Part shown: positions 43,423 to 52,737 of the stretch, one piece after another
How positions within the stretch are numbered: position 1 is the first letter of the stretch
How the letters are laid out: each line of letters opens with the position of its first letter
DNA from: Agromyces bauzanensis
GTDB lineage: Bacteria; Actinomycetota; Actinomycetes; Actinomycetales; Microbacteriaceae
Reading direction: 5' to 3'
DNA: 64,000 bases
Assembly (NCBI RefSeq): GCF_014645655.1
Contig: NZ_BMMD01000022.1
Coordinates: 1 to 64,000 of the forward strand
Notes under the pieces: model-generated
What the model saw: only the letters and a program-made list of their open reading frames with translations
What the model was told of the DNA's origin: nothing
Database searches by the model: none
Translations under genes and position numbers: made by a program

Positions 43423-44229
43423 TCAGGCCTCCAGCACGAGCGCGAGCGACGTGTCGCCACACGGCACGACCGCCTCGCCGCCCGGCAGCCACGCGGCATC
43501 CGTCACCGAGGCCGCGTCCCGCAGCGGCGTGAGGGCCTCGGCCAGACCCTCGATGCGCAGCAGCGCTCCCGTCGGCCGCCGGGCGTCGGTCGAGGCCACG
43601 ATGCGGCCCGACGCATTCACGAGGGTGCAGGGATGCCCCGACTCGCGGATCACCGGGAGCAGCACTTGCTCGAGGCGCGCGACGTACAGGTCGGTGCCCA
43701 CGAGGCCGACCATCTCGTCGCCGCCGACACGCACGGGCGTCGTGATCGTGACGGTGTAGTCGTCGGTGCAGAGGTAGTCGACGTAGGGCCCCGTGAGGTG
43801 CCGGGTGCCGGTGCGCGCGGGGACGCGCCACCACTCGAGCGTCGTGTAGTCGCGGAACTGCTCCGAGTCGGGGTCGTCGACGGTCGTGAGCCGGCGCAGC
43901 CCCGACCCGGGGCCGAACGTGTTCGATCCGCTGAGCCACCAGGCGAGGTGCCACGGCGCATCGGCGAGGAAGCCCGGCGCCGCGACGAAGCCGGCGCCGG
44001 TGATGAGACTGCCCTCGCGCTCGAGTTCGCCGCTCGCGAGCGCGGCGACGACGGGATCGAGCTTCTCGGCGGTCGGCTCGCCCTCGCCCGTGAGCGCGCC
44101 GGCGTACGGGCCCGCGAGCTCGCGCTCGAGCACGTCGCGCCATCCGTCGATCATGGCGAAGACGGGGTCGATGGTCGAGGCGATCTGCCTGGCGATGTGC
44201 TCGGCGGTGACGTCGACGTCGACGCTCAT
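43423..44229 (-). CDS. Cache-domain sensor-like protein
   Basis: The 268-residue protein has the features of a double-cache (PDC) sensor: DYTVTITTPVRVGGDEMVGLVGTDLYVARLEQVLLP, then TLVNASGRIVASTD. No signal peptide or membrane helix is visible, so it seems cytoplasmic, which is unusual for a cache domain. The ATG overlaps the stop of the GntR regulator gene as ATGA. A possible role is to bind the same small molecule, perhaps an amine, that the divergent transporter imports, and to inform the regulator. This is inference from context. Confidence 0.7.
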   Translation of the reverse strand: MSVDVDVTAEHIARQIASTIDPVFAMIDGWRDVLERELAGPYAGALTGEGEPTAEKLDPVVAALASGELEREGSLITGAGFVAAPGFLADAPWHLAWWLSGSNTFGPGSGLRRLTTVDDPDSEQFRDYTTLEWWRVPARTGTRHLTGPYVDYLCTDDYTVTITTPVRVGGDEMVGLVGTDLYVARLEQVLLPVIRESGHPCTLVNASGRIVASTDARRPTGALLRIEGLAEALTPLRDAASVTDAAWLPGGEAVVPCGDTSLALVLEA

Positions 44230-45035
44230 GGCCTCGCTCCTTCCGGTTGTCCGGCGGCGGCCGGAGCGACCGCGGCCTGCTCCGCCGCGGCCTGCTCGAG
44301 GCGCACCTTCTCGTCGATGAGCCACTCCACGGCCGAGGCGATGTGGTCGGTCGTCGCGCGACGTGCCCGCTCGGGCTGCACGTCCCGGATGGCCTGGATG
44401 ACCTCGAGGCGGGCCGTGCGACTGCGGTCACGTGAATCCTGCTCCCGCAGGCACAGCCAGAGCAAGGGGCCGGCCTCGGCCTGCAGGCGCAGCTCCTCGT
44501 GCACCAGCCGGGGCGACTGGCTCACGGCGGCGATCTCGAGCTGGAACCGGCTGACCGCTCGACGTGCGCCGCCGGGGGTCGCGAGGTCGGCACGGGCGTC
44601 GACCTCGATGAGGCTCGCGAGGTCGTCCTCGCTCGCCCGATCCGCGGCGATCTCGGCCGCCATGCCCGCAATGGCGGCGTAGTGCAGCGAGAGGTCGCGC
44701 AATTCGATGCGGCTCAGCGAGCGAACGCGCTCGTCGACCATGCGCGTCGTCGCGTCGCGGTCGTGGGTCACGAAGCTGCCGCCGTCGCGTCCGCGCTTGG
44801 TGTGCACGAGTCCCTTGTCCCGCAGCGCCACGAGCGCCTCCCGGGCGGTGACGACTGCGACGCCGAGGCTCCGCGCGAGCTCCGACTCGCTCGGCAGGCG
44901 CTCGCCGTCGCGAAGTACACCGGCCACGATCGCGTCGGTCAGGCGCTGCGCGACGAGCTCGGCGCGGCCCGCACCGTCGAGCGGCGAGAAGACTACCGCG
45001 CGTGTCGCATCGGCGCGGCCGGTGGCCTGCGGCAT
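44226..45035 (-). CDS. GntR-family (FadR/FCD) transcriptional regulator
   Basis: The 269-residue protein has an N-terminal winged helix (about residues 20-90): ELVAQRLTDAIVAGVLRDGERLPSESELARSLGVAVVTAREAL and LVHTKRGRDGGSFVT. The C-terminal all-helical part fits the FCD effector domain, though the metal-binding Asp/His pattern is weak. It ends in an Ala-rich tail. It is divergent from potA, with an imperfect palindrome at 45105-45126 in the gap as a likely operator, so it probably controls the uptake genes and itself. Confidence 0.87.
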   Translation of the reverse strand: MPQATGRADATRAVVFSPLDGAGRAELVAQRLTDAIVAGVLRDGERLPSESELARSLGVAVVTAREALVALRDKGLVHTKRGRDGGSFVTHDRDATTRMVDERVRSLSRIELRDLSLHYAAIAGMAAEIAADRASEDDLASLIEVDARADLATPGGARRAVSRFQLEIAAVSQSPRLVHEELRLQAEAGPLLWLCLREQDSRDRSRTARLEVIQAIRDVQPERARRATTDHIASAVEWLIDEKVRLEQAAAEQAAVAPAAAGQPEGARP

Positions 45036-45104
45036 CCGACCTCCCCGGCATCCTCCTCGGAACGTGACTCCTCGGAACTGTGACAAGACCGTAACACGGC
45101 GGAC

Positions 45105-45126
45105 TGGATTCAGACATCTGGATCCA
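45105..45126. promoter_or_regulatory. Palindromic operator for the GntR regulator
   Basis: The 22 bases from 45105 read TGGATTCAGAC then ATCTGGATCCA, which is a near-perfect palindrome (TGGAT-CAGA, centre CA, TCTG-ATCCA, with one mismatched pair in each half-site arm). It lies 66 bases before potA and 70 bases before the regulator start, as expected for control of both. Confidence 0.6.
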
Positions 45127-45191
45127 TATGATTTTGACATCGCCCGTTTAACGGCGTGCGCGAGCAGCGCGGATGCATCGAAGGGGACGCC

Positions 45192-46253
<1,062 letters not shown>

Positions 46254-46294
46254 CCTGCACCACCCTGCACCACACAGAGAAACAGGAGAGAACC

Positions 46295-47473
46295 ATGAAG
46301 CGGAATCCACTCACCGCGCGCAGCGGCGCGACGGTGGGCCTCGCGATCGCCTCGATCGCGGTGCTCACCGCCTGCGGCACCCAGTCCGGCGGCTCCGGCG
46401 GCGGCGACGCCGCCGAGGAGCTCGGCGAGATGGAGGGCCAGGTCTCGATCCTCGCGTGGCCCGGCTACGTCGAGGACGGCTCGAACGACCCCGCCGTCGA
46501 CTGGGTCAGCTCCTTCGAGGAGGAGACGGGATGCGAGGTCACCTCGAAGACCTACGGCACCTCCGACGAGGCCGTCAACCTCATGAAGTCGGGCGACTAC
46601 GACGTCGTGGTCGCCTCGGGAGACGCGACCCTGCGCCTCATCGCCGCCGAGGACGTCGTGCCGGTCAACACCGACCTCATCCCGAACTACGAGGGCATCT
46701 ACGACTTCCTGAAGGACAAGGAGTGGAACTCCGTCGACGGGGAGTCGTATGGCGTGCCGCACGGCTACGGCGCGAACCTGCTCATGTACAACACCGAGGT
46801 CGTCACCGAGGCGCCCACCTCGTGGGACGTCGTGTTCGACCGCGCCGGTGAGTTCACCGGCAAGGTCACGGCATACGACTCGCCGATCTACATCGCGGAT
46901 GCCGCGGTCTACCTCATGGCCCACCAGCCGGAGCTCGGCATCGAGAACCCGTACGCCCTCGACGAGGAGCAGTTCCAGGCCGCGGTCGACCTGCTGAAGG
47001 AGCAGCGCCAGCACGTCGGCGAGTACTGGTCGGACTACCTCAAGGAGATCCAGGCCTTCCAGACCGGCGACTCGGTCGTCGGCACCACCTGGCAGGTCAT
47101 CCAGAACGTGCTGGAATCCGAGGGCGCGTCGACCGGGGTCGTGCTGCCCGAAGAGGGAGCCACCGGCTGGTCGGACACCTGGATGATCGCGGCCGGGGCC
47201 GAGAACCCGAACTGCGCGTACGCGTGGCTCGACCACATCGCGAGCCCCGAGGCGAACGCCGCGGCCACCTCATACTTCGGCGAGGCTCCGTCGAACGACG
47301 CCGCGTGCGAGTTCCGCGAGGACTGCGAGGCCTACCACGCCGGTGACGCGGACTACGCGTCGCAGATCTGGTACTGGACGACCCCGATCGCGGAGTGCGT
47401 CGACGGCCGCACCGACGTGGAGTGCGTCGACTACGCGGCGTGGACCGCGGCCTGGCAGGAGATCAAGGGCTGA
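46295..47473 (+). CDS. potD: Extracellular solute-binding lipoprotein, PotD-like
   Basis: The 392-residue protein has a signal sequence ending in LTACG, a lipobox with cysteine at about residue 27. The mature part starts with a Gly/Ser linker, then VSILAWPGYVEDG and SFEEETGCEV, the pattern of PotD/PotF polyamine-binding proteins. VVASGDATLRLI, YGVPHGYGANLLMYN and YWSDYLKEIQAFQTGDSVVG are further family positions. It delivers its ligand to the PotBC permease. AGGAGA precedes the ATG. Confidence 0.9.
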   Translation: MKRNPLTARSGATVGLAIASIAVLTACGTQSGGSGGGDAAEELGEMEGQVSILAWPGYVEDGSNDPAVDWVSSFEEETGCEVTSKTYGTSDEAVNLMKSGDYDVVVASGDATLRLIAAEDVVPVNTDLIPNYEGIYDFLKDKEWNSVDGESYGVPHGYGANLLMYNTEVVTEAPTSWDVVFDRAGEFTGKVTAYDSPIYIADAAVYLMAHQPELGIENPYALDEEQFQAAVDLLKEQRQHVGEYWSDYLKEIQAFQTGDSVVGTTWQVIQNVLESEGASTGVVLPEEGATGWSDTWMIAAGAENPNCAYAWLDHIASPEANAAATSYFGEAPSNDAACEFREDCEAYHAGDADYASQIWYWTTPIAECVDGRTDVECVDYAAWTAAWQEIKG

Positions 47474-47555
47474 CCTGCTCGCCCGCTCCGTGGGTCGGGG
47501 AGACGGTCGCCGTGCCGCCTCCCCGACCCGCAGCTTCCGACACGACAGGACACGC

Positions 47556-48470
47556 ATGACGACGAACGCCCCGACGCGGCATCCGCTGCCCGCGCGCCGC
47601 GCCGGCTTCGCGCGGAAGGGCTCCGCCTTCCTCGCGACCCACCCGAGGGCGCGCCTGGCATTCCTGCTGACCGCGCCGCTGTTCTGGCTCGTCGTCGTCT
47701 ACGTCGTCGCGCTCGCGCTGCTGCTGGTCACCGCGTTCTGGTCGGTCGACAGCTTCACGGGCGAGATCACCACCGAGTGGACGATGGACAACATCATCAC
47801 GGTGCTCACCGGCTCGCTGTACCAGACCGTGACCCTGCGCACCCTCGGCGTGGCGCTCGCGGTGACGATCGTCGACGTGCTGCTCGCGCTGCCGATCGCG
47901 TTCTACATGGCAAAGGTCGCGTCGCCGCGGATGCAGCGCATCCTCGTCATCCTGGTGCTCACGCCGCTGTGGGCGAGCTACCTCGTGAAGGCCTACGCGT
48001 GGCGTTCGGTGCTCTCCCAGGACGGCATCCTCGAGTGGCTCGTCTCGCCGTTCGGCGGCCACACGCCCGGGTACGGCCTGCCCGCGACGATCATCACGCT
48101 CTCCTACCTGTGGCTGCCGTACGTGATCCTCCCCATCTATGCGGGTCTCGAGCGCGTGCCGGACTCGCTGCTCGAGGCATCCGGCGACCTGGGCGGCCGC
48201 GCCTGGCCGACCATCCGCCTCGTCGTCTTCCCGCTCGTGCTGCCGGCGATCATCGCGGGCACGATCTTCAGCTTCTCGCTCTCGCTCGGTGACTACATCA
48301 CGGTGAACATCGTGGGCGGCGCCAGCCAGATGCTCGGCAACCTCGTGTACACGAACGTTGGCGCGGCCAACAACCTGCCGCTCGCGTCGGCGATCGCGCT
48401 CATCCCGATCGTCATCATCTTCGGGTACCTCTTCCTCGTGCGCCGCACCGGTGCGCTCGACAACCTCTAA
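47556..48470 (+). CDS. potB: ABC transporter permease, PotB-like
   Basis: The 304-residue protein has six membrane helices. VTLRTLGVALAVTIVDVLLALPIAFYMAK and the coupling loop LLEASGDLGGRAWPTIRLVVFPL (EAA motif) identify a PotB/PotH-type permease. N-terminal tail of about 30 residues in the cytoplasm. Third gene of the operon, starting 82 bases after potD. Confidence 0.9.
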   Translation: MTTNAPTRHPLPARRAGFARKGSAFLATHPRARLAFLLTAPLFWLVVVYVVALALLLVTAFWSVDSFTGEITTEWTMDNIITVLTGSLYQTVTLRTLGVALAVTIVDVLLALPIAFYMAKVASPRMQRILVILVLTPLWASYLVKAYAWRSVLSQDGILEWLVSPFGGHTPGYGLPATIITLSYLWLPYVILPIYAGLERVPDSLLEASGDLGGRAWPTIRLVVFPLVLPAIIAGTIFSFSLSLGDYITVNIVGGASQMLGNLVYTNVGAANNLPLASAIALIPIVIIFGYLFLVRRTGALDNL

Positions 48471-48479
48471 GGGTCACGG

Positions 48480-49280
48480 ATGCGCCTCTCACGCCTCTCC
48501 CGGGCGACGCTCGGCATCGTCACCGCGGTCATCCTCGTGGCGGTCTACGTGCCGCTGGTCGTGGTGCTCGTGAACTCGTTCTCGACGTCGACGTCGCTCA
48601 CCTGGCCGCCGCCCGGCTTCACGTTCGAGTGGTGGGTGCGGGCGTTCCAGAGCGCGGGCGCCATCGAGGCGGTGACGACGAGCGTGCAGGTCGCGATCAT
48701 CGCCACGGTCATCTCGCTCGTGCTCGGCACGCTCATCTCGCTCGCCCTGCAGCGCTTCGACTTCTTCGGGCGCGACGCCATCAGCCTCCTCGTGATCCTG
48801 CCGATCGCGCTGCCCGGCATCATCACCGGCATCGCGCTCAACAACTTCTTCCGCACGATCATGGGCGTGCCGCTGTCGATCTGGACGGTCGTCATCGCGC
48901 ACGCCACCTTCTGCATCGTCACGGTGTTCAACAACGTGATCGCGCGCCTGCGGCGCCAGGGCACGAACCTCGAGGAGGCATCCGCCGACCTCGGCGCCGG
49001 CGTCTGGACGACGTTCCGGCTCGTGACGTTCCCGCAGCTGCGGTCGGCCCTGCTCGCGGGCGGACTGCTCGCGTTCGCGCTGTCGTTCGACGAGATCATC
49101 GTGACCACCTTCACGGCCGGCTCGGGGGTGACGACGCTGCCGATCTTCATCCTGAACAACATGTTCCGGCCGAACCAGGCGCCGATCGTGTCGGTCATCG
49201 CGGTCGTGCTCGTGCTCGTGTCGATCATCCCGATCTACATCGCGCAGCGGCTCTCGGGGTCGGAGCAGCAGCACCGCTGA
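48480..49280 (+). CDS. potC: ABC transporter permease, PotC-like
   Basis: The 266-residue protein has six membrane helices. VNSFSTSTSLTWPPPGFTFEWW after the first helix and the EAA loop LEEASADLGAGVWTTFRLVTFPQL are typical of PotC/PotI. It forms the second half of the channel with PotB and begins 9 bases after it. It is the last gene of this operon. Confidence 0.9.
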   Translation: MRLSRLSRATLGIVTAVILVAVYVPLVVVLVNSFSTSTSLTWPPPGFTFEWWVRAFQSAGAIEAVTTSVQVAIIATVISLVLGTLISLALQRFDFFGRDAISLLVILPIALPGIITGIALNNFFRTIMGVPLSIWTVVIAHATFCIVTVFNNVIARLRRQGTNLEEASADLGAGVWTTFRLVTFPQLRSALLAGGLLAFALSFDEIIVTTFTAGSGVTTLPIFILNNMFRPNQAPIVSVIAVVLVLVSIIPIYIAQRLSGSEQQHR

Positions 49281-49460
49281 GCCGTGGCACAAGCGGCACC
49301 TGGTGCTCAGATGCGCAGCGCGGGATGCCGCGACTGCACATGTGAGCCGTTCACCGATTCTTCTCATTCGGGGGCCTTCCTCCGGCCGGATCGGCTCCCG
49401 TAGTCTGACCATCGTCTCGGGGGTCAGGTCGACACCCGCGCGTTGAGCCAGGGAGTCTCC

Positions 49461-52400
49461 ATGAACCTCTCCGTCCGTCGTGTCGCCGTCACCCTCGTGA
49501 CCGGGTCACTCCTCGCCGTCGGGCTCGCCGCAGCTCCGGCGGCCGCCGCAGAGGCGGCGCCGACCGAGCTCATCATCAGCGAGTACGTCGAGGGATCGTC
49601 GTTCAACAAGGCGATCGAACTGTACAACCCGACGGATGCCGCGATCGATCTCACCGGGTACACGCTCAGCGTGTACTTCAACGGAGCCTCGACCGCGACT
49701 GGGAACTTCGCCCTTGTGGGCGACCCCGTAGCGCCGGGTGAGACGTTCGTCTTCGCTGACGAGGACCTCGCCGCGTTCGCCGACCAGACCACTGGAGCGA
49801 GCCTTTGGAACGGCGACGACGCGATCGTGCTGACGCACGGCGGTACGGTGGTCGACTCGCTCGGCCAGGTCGGGTCGGACCCCGGTTCGCAGTGGGGCTC
49901 CGACCTCGTCTCCACCGCCGACAACACGCTGCGCCGTCTGGCGTCGGTGTGCGTCGGCGACACCGACCCGACCGACGTGTTCGATCCGACCGTGCAGTGG
50001 GAGGGCTTCGCGACCGACACCTTCGACGGGCTGGGTGCCCACTTCTGCGGCGAGGTCGGGCCGCAGGAGCCGGTGATCAACGAGTTCTCCGCCTCGACCA
50101 CCGGCAACGACGTCGAGTACGTCGAGGTGCTGGTCGAGCCGGGTACCGATCTCAGCGACTACCGCGTGCTGGAGCTCGAGGGCGACAGCGGTTCGACCCT
50201 CGGATTCGTCGACGAGGTCGTCGCGTTCGGCACTCCCGATGCCGACGGGCGAGCGCTGGTCTGGCTCCCCGCCAACGCGCTCGAGAACGGCACCGTGTCG
50301 CTGCTCCTCGTCACCGGCTTCACCGGAGCGCTCGGCACCGACCTCGACGCCGACGACGACGGGGTGATCGACGACGTCGCCGGCCTCGCCATCGTCGACA
50401 CGATCGCGGTCCACGACGGCGGGGCATCCGACCTCGCCTATGGCGACACCGTGCTGGGCGTCGCCTACGACGGCGCCCCGTTCGCGCCAGGCGGGGCTTC
50501 CCGCATTCCCGACGGCGCCGACACCGACACAACCGCCGACTGGGTGCGCAACGACTTCGACCTCGCCGGCATCCCCGGCCGGCCCGGCTCCCTCGTCGCC
50601 GGCGAGGCGGCGAACACTCCTGGCGTGCGCAATTCGCTCACCGTCGTCGTCGTGCCGTTGCCGCCGGCCGACTGCAACGCACCGGTCGTGACCATCGGTT
50701 CCGTGCAGGGCTCGGGCGACACCTCGCCCAAGGCCGGCACCTCGGTCCAGATCGAGGGCGTCGTCGTCGGCGACTTCCAGGTCGGCGGCTTCGAGGGCTA
50801 CTACGTGCAGGACGCCGGCGACGGTGACACTGCGACATCCGACGGCATCTTCGTCTACGCGCCGACCGGCCTCGACGTCGCCCCCGGCGACGTCGTGCAC
50901 GTCGCCGGCACGGTCAGCGAGTTCTTCGGCATGACGGAGGTCACCGCCACGGCCAATGCGATCTGTGCCACGGGCGCGGAGCTGCCCGCGGCGACGGAGT
51001 TCAGCCTTCCCGCGGAGCCCACCGACTACGAGTCGCTCGAGGGCATGCGCGTCACCCTGCCGCAGACGCTCTCGATCCTCGAGTTCTTCGAATACGGCCG
51101 CTACGGCCTGATCACGGTCGGCACCGACCGGCAGGCGCAGCCGACCGCCGTGTATGACGCCGTTACGCCCGAGGCGATCGAGCTCGCCGAGCAGAATGCG
51201 CGCAACCGGATCACGATCGACGACGGCCGCAGCGAGCAGAACCCCGACCCGGCGATCCACCCGAACGGCGACGAGTTCACGCTCGACAACCTGTTCCGTG
51301 GCGGCGACCTCGTGACGAATGTCACAGGCGTGCTCGACTACCGGTTCGACACGTGGGCGGTGCAGCCGACGCAGGGTGCCGACTTCGAGGTCGCGAACCC
51401 GCGGCCCGAGGCGCCCGAGGTCGACGGCTCGACCACGGTCGCGAGCTTCAACGTGCTGAACTACTTCACGACGCTCGGCTCTCGCGGCGCGAACGATCCG
51501 GTGGAGTTCCAGCGCCAGCAGGACAAGATCGTGAGCGCCATCTCCGAACTCGACGCCGACATCGTCGGCCTCATCGAGATCGAGAACAACGGCGACCTCG
51601 CGGTCGGCACGCTGGTCGATGCGCTCAACGAGCGGATGGGGGCCGACACCTATGCCTTCATCTCGACCGGGCCGCTCGGTACCGACGTCATCACGACGGC
51701 GCTCGTCTACCAGCCAGCCGAGGTGGCGCCCATCGGTGACCACGCGGTGCTGTCCGAGTCGGTCGATCCGCGGTGGATCGACGACCACAACCGACCTGCG
51801 CTCGCGCAGACGTTCATGGACCTCGAGTCCGGCGGCGACGTGACGGTGGTGGTGAACCACCTGAAGTCGAAGGGATCGGCATGCGCCGGCGAGCCCGAGG
51901 ACACCAACGGCCAGGGCAACTGCAACATCGTGCGCACCGAGGCGGCTGCGGCCATGGTCGAGTGGCTGGCGACGAGCCCGACGGGGGCCGACGCCGGTCG
52001 TGAACTCATCATCGGCGACCTGAACTCGTACGACCAGGAGGACCCGATCCAGGTGCTCACGGGCGCGGGCTACACCGACCTGCTGCTGCGCGACCAGGGC
52101 GAGTTCGCGTACTCGTACGTGTTCGACGGCCAGCTCGGCTACCTCGACTACGCGCTCGCCGGCACCGACGTGGCCGACGAAGTCGTGGAGGCGACGACCT
52201 GGGCGGTGAACGCCGACGAGCCGAGCCTCATCGACTACGACATGACCTTCAAGAAGGATCCGCAGGACGCCCTGTACGCGCCCGACGCGTATCGATCGAG
52301 CGACCACGACCCGGTGCTCGTCGGTCTGAACCTGGTCGATCGGGTCGCGCCCGAGCTCGTCGTCACGGCGGAGCCCGAGTTCGTCTTCCCGCCCGACGCT

Positions 52401-52634
52401 CAGTGGCACTCGGTGGAGTTCGACGTCCAGGCGACCGACAACTCCAGCGGCGACATCACGGTGAGACTCCTCGGGGTGACGGCCACCGGCCACAAGGCGG
52501 ACTCCAACGTGGTGTCCGACACCGAGGTGGAACTGCTCGCCCGACAGGGCGCCGTCTACACGGTGACGTTCGAGGCGACGGATGCCGCGGGCAACACCAC
52601 CACCGCCGAGGTGATCGTGCGGGTCGGGCGGTAG
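49461..52634 (+). CDS. Secreted multidomain nuclease (ExeM/NucH type)
   Basis: The 1057-residue protein starts at ATG 49461 after GGGAG and has a Sec signal ending near AAPAAAAEAAP. A lamin-tail-like domain follows (ELIISEYVEGSSFNKAIELYN), then a second similar unit (INEFSASTTGNDVEYVEV). A middle OB-fold-like region has IEGVVVGDFQ, and the C-terminal endonuclease/exonuclease/phosphatase domain has ASFNVLNYF, GLIEIENNG, VVVNHLKSKGS, LIIGDLNSY and SSDHDPVLVGL, with all catalytic blocks present. A last Ig-like domain ends without a sorting signal. It likely degrades extracellular DNA for nutrients. A hairpin follows at 52658. Confidence 0.9.
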   Translation: MNLSVRRVAVTLVTGSLLAVGLAAAPAAAAEAAPTELIISEYVEGSSFNKAIELYNPTDAAIDLTGYTLSVYFNGASTATGNFALVGDPVAPGETFVFADEDLAAFADQTTGASLWNGDDAIVLTHGGTVVDSLGQVGSDPGSQWGSDLVSTADNTLRRLASVCVGDTDPTDVFDPTVQWEGFATDTFDGLGAHFCGEVGPQEPVINEFSASTTGNDVEYVEVLVEPGTDLSDYRVLELEGDSGSTLGFVDEVVAFGTPDADGRALVWLPANALENGTVSLLLVTGFTGALGTDLDADDDGVIDDVAGLAIVDTIAVHDGGASDLAYGDTVLGVAYDGAPFAPGGASRIPDGADTDTTADWVRNDFDLAGIPGRPGSLVAGEAANTPGVRNSLTVVVVPLPPADCNAPVVTIGSVQGSGDTSPKAGTSVQIEGVVVGDFQVGGFEGYYVQDAGDGDTATSDGIFVYAPTGLDVAPGDVVHVAGTVSEFFGMTEVTATANAICATGAELPAATEFSLPAEPTDYESLEGMRVTLPQTLSILEFFEYGRYGLITVGTDRQAQPTAVYDAVTPEAIELAEQNARNRITIDDGRSEQNPDPAIHPNGDEFTLDNLFRGGDLVTNVTGVLDYRFDTWAVQPTQGADFEVANPRPEAPEVDGSTTVASFNVLNYFTTLGSRGANDPVEFQRQQDKIVSAISELDADIVGLIEIENNGDLAVGTLVDALNERMGADTYAFISTGPLGTDVITTALVYQPAEVAPIGDHAVLSESVDPRWIDDHNRPALAQTFMDLESGGDVTVVVNHLKSKGSACAGEPEDTNGQGNCNIVRTEAAAAMVEWLATSPTGADAGRELIIGDLNSYDQEDPIQVLTGAGYTDLLLRDQGEFAYSYVFDGQLGYLDYALAGTDVADEVVEATTWAVNADEPSLIDYDMTFKKDPQDALYAPDAYRSSDHDPVLVGLNLVDRVAPELVVTAEPEFVFPPDAQWHSVEFDVQATDNSSGDITVRLLGVTATGHKADSNVVSDTEVELLARQGAVYTVTFEATDAAGNTTTAEVIVRVGR

Positions 52635-52657
52635 GCCACCAGCCCGACCTGACACCA

Positions 52658-52693
52658 ACGGCGCGCCACTCCCATCCGGGGGCGGCGCGCCGT
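52658..52693. terminator. Hairpin terminator after the nuclease gene
   Basis: Arms ACGGCGCGCC (52658-52667) and GGCGCGCCGT (52684-52693) are perfect complements around a 16-base loop. It lies between the plus-strand nuclease gene and the minus-strand VWA gene. There is no clear U-run. Confidence 0.65.
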
Positions 52694-52737
52694 ACTCGTG
52701 GTGGGGCCGGCGGAGTCCGGATGCCGGTCGGGCGGCG

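Noticed and set aside
43079..44682. Long open frames antisense to the cache, GntR and sulfur genes
   Set aside because: They are rich in Arg, Ala and Pro with no motifs and mirror real genes; typical shadows in GC-rich DNA.
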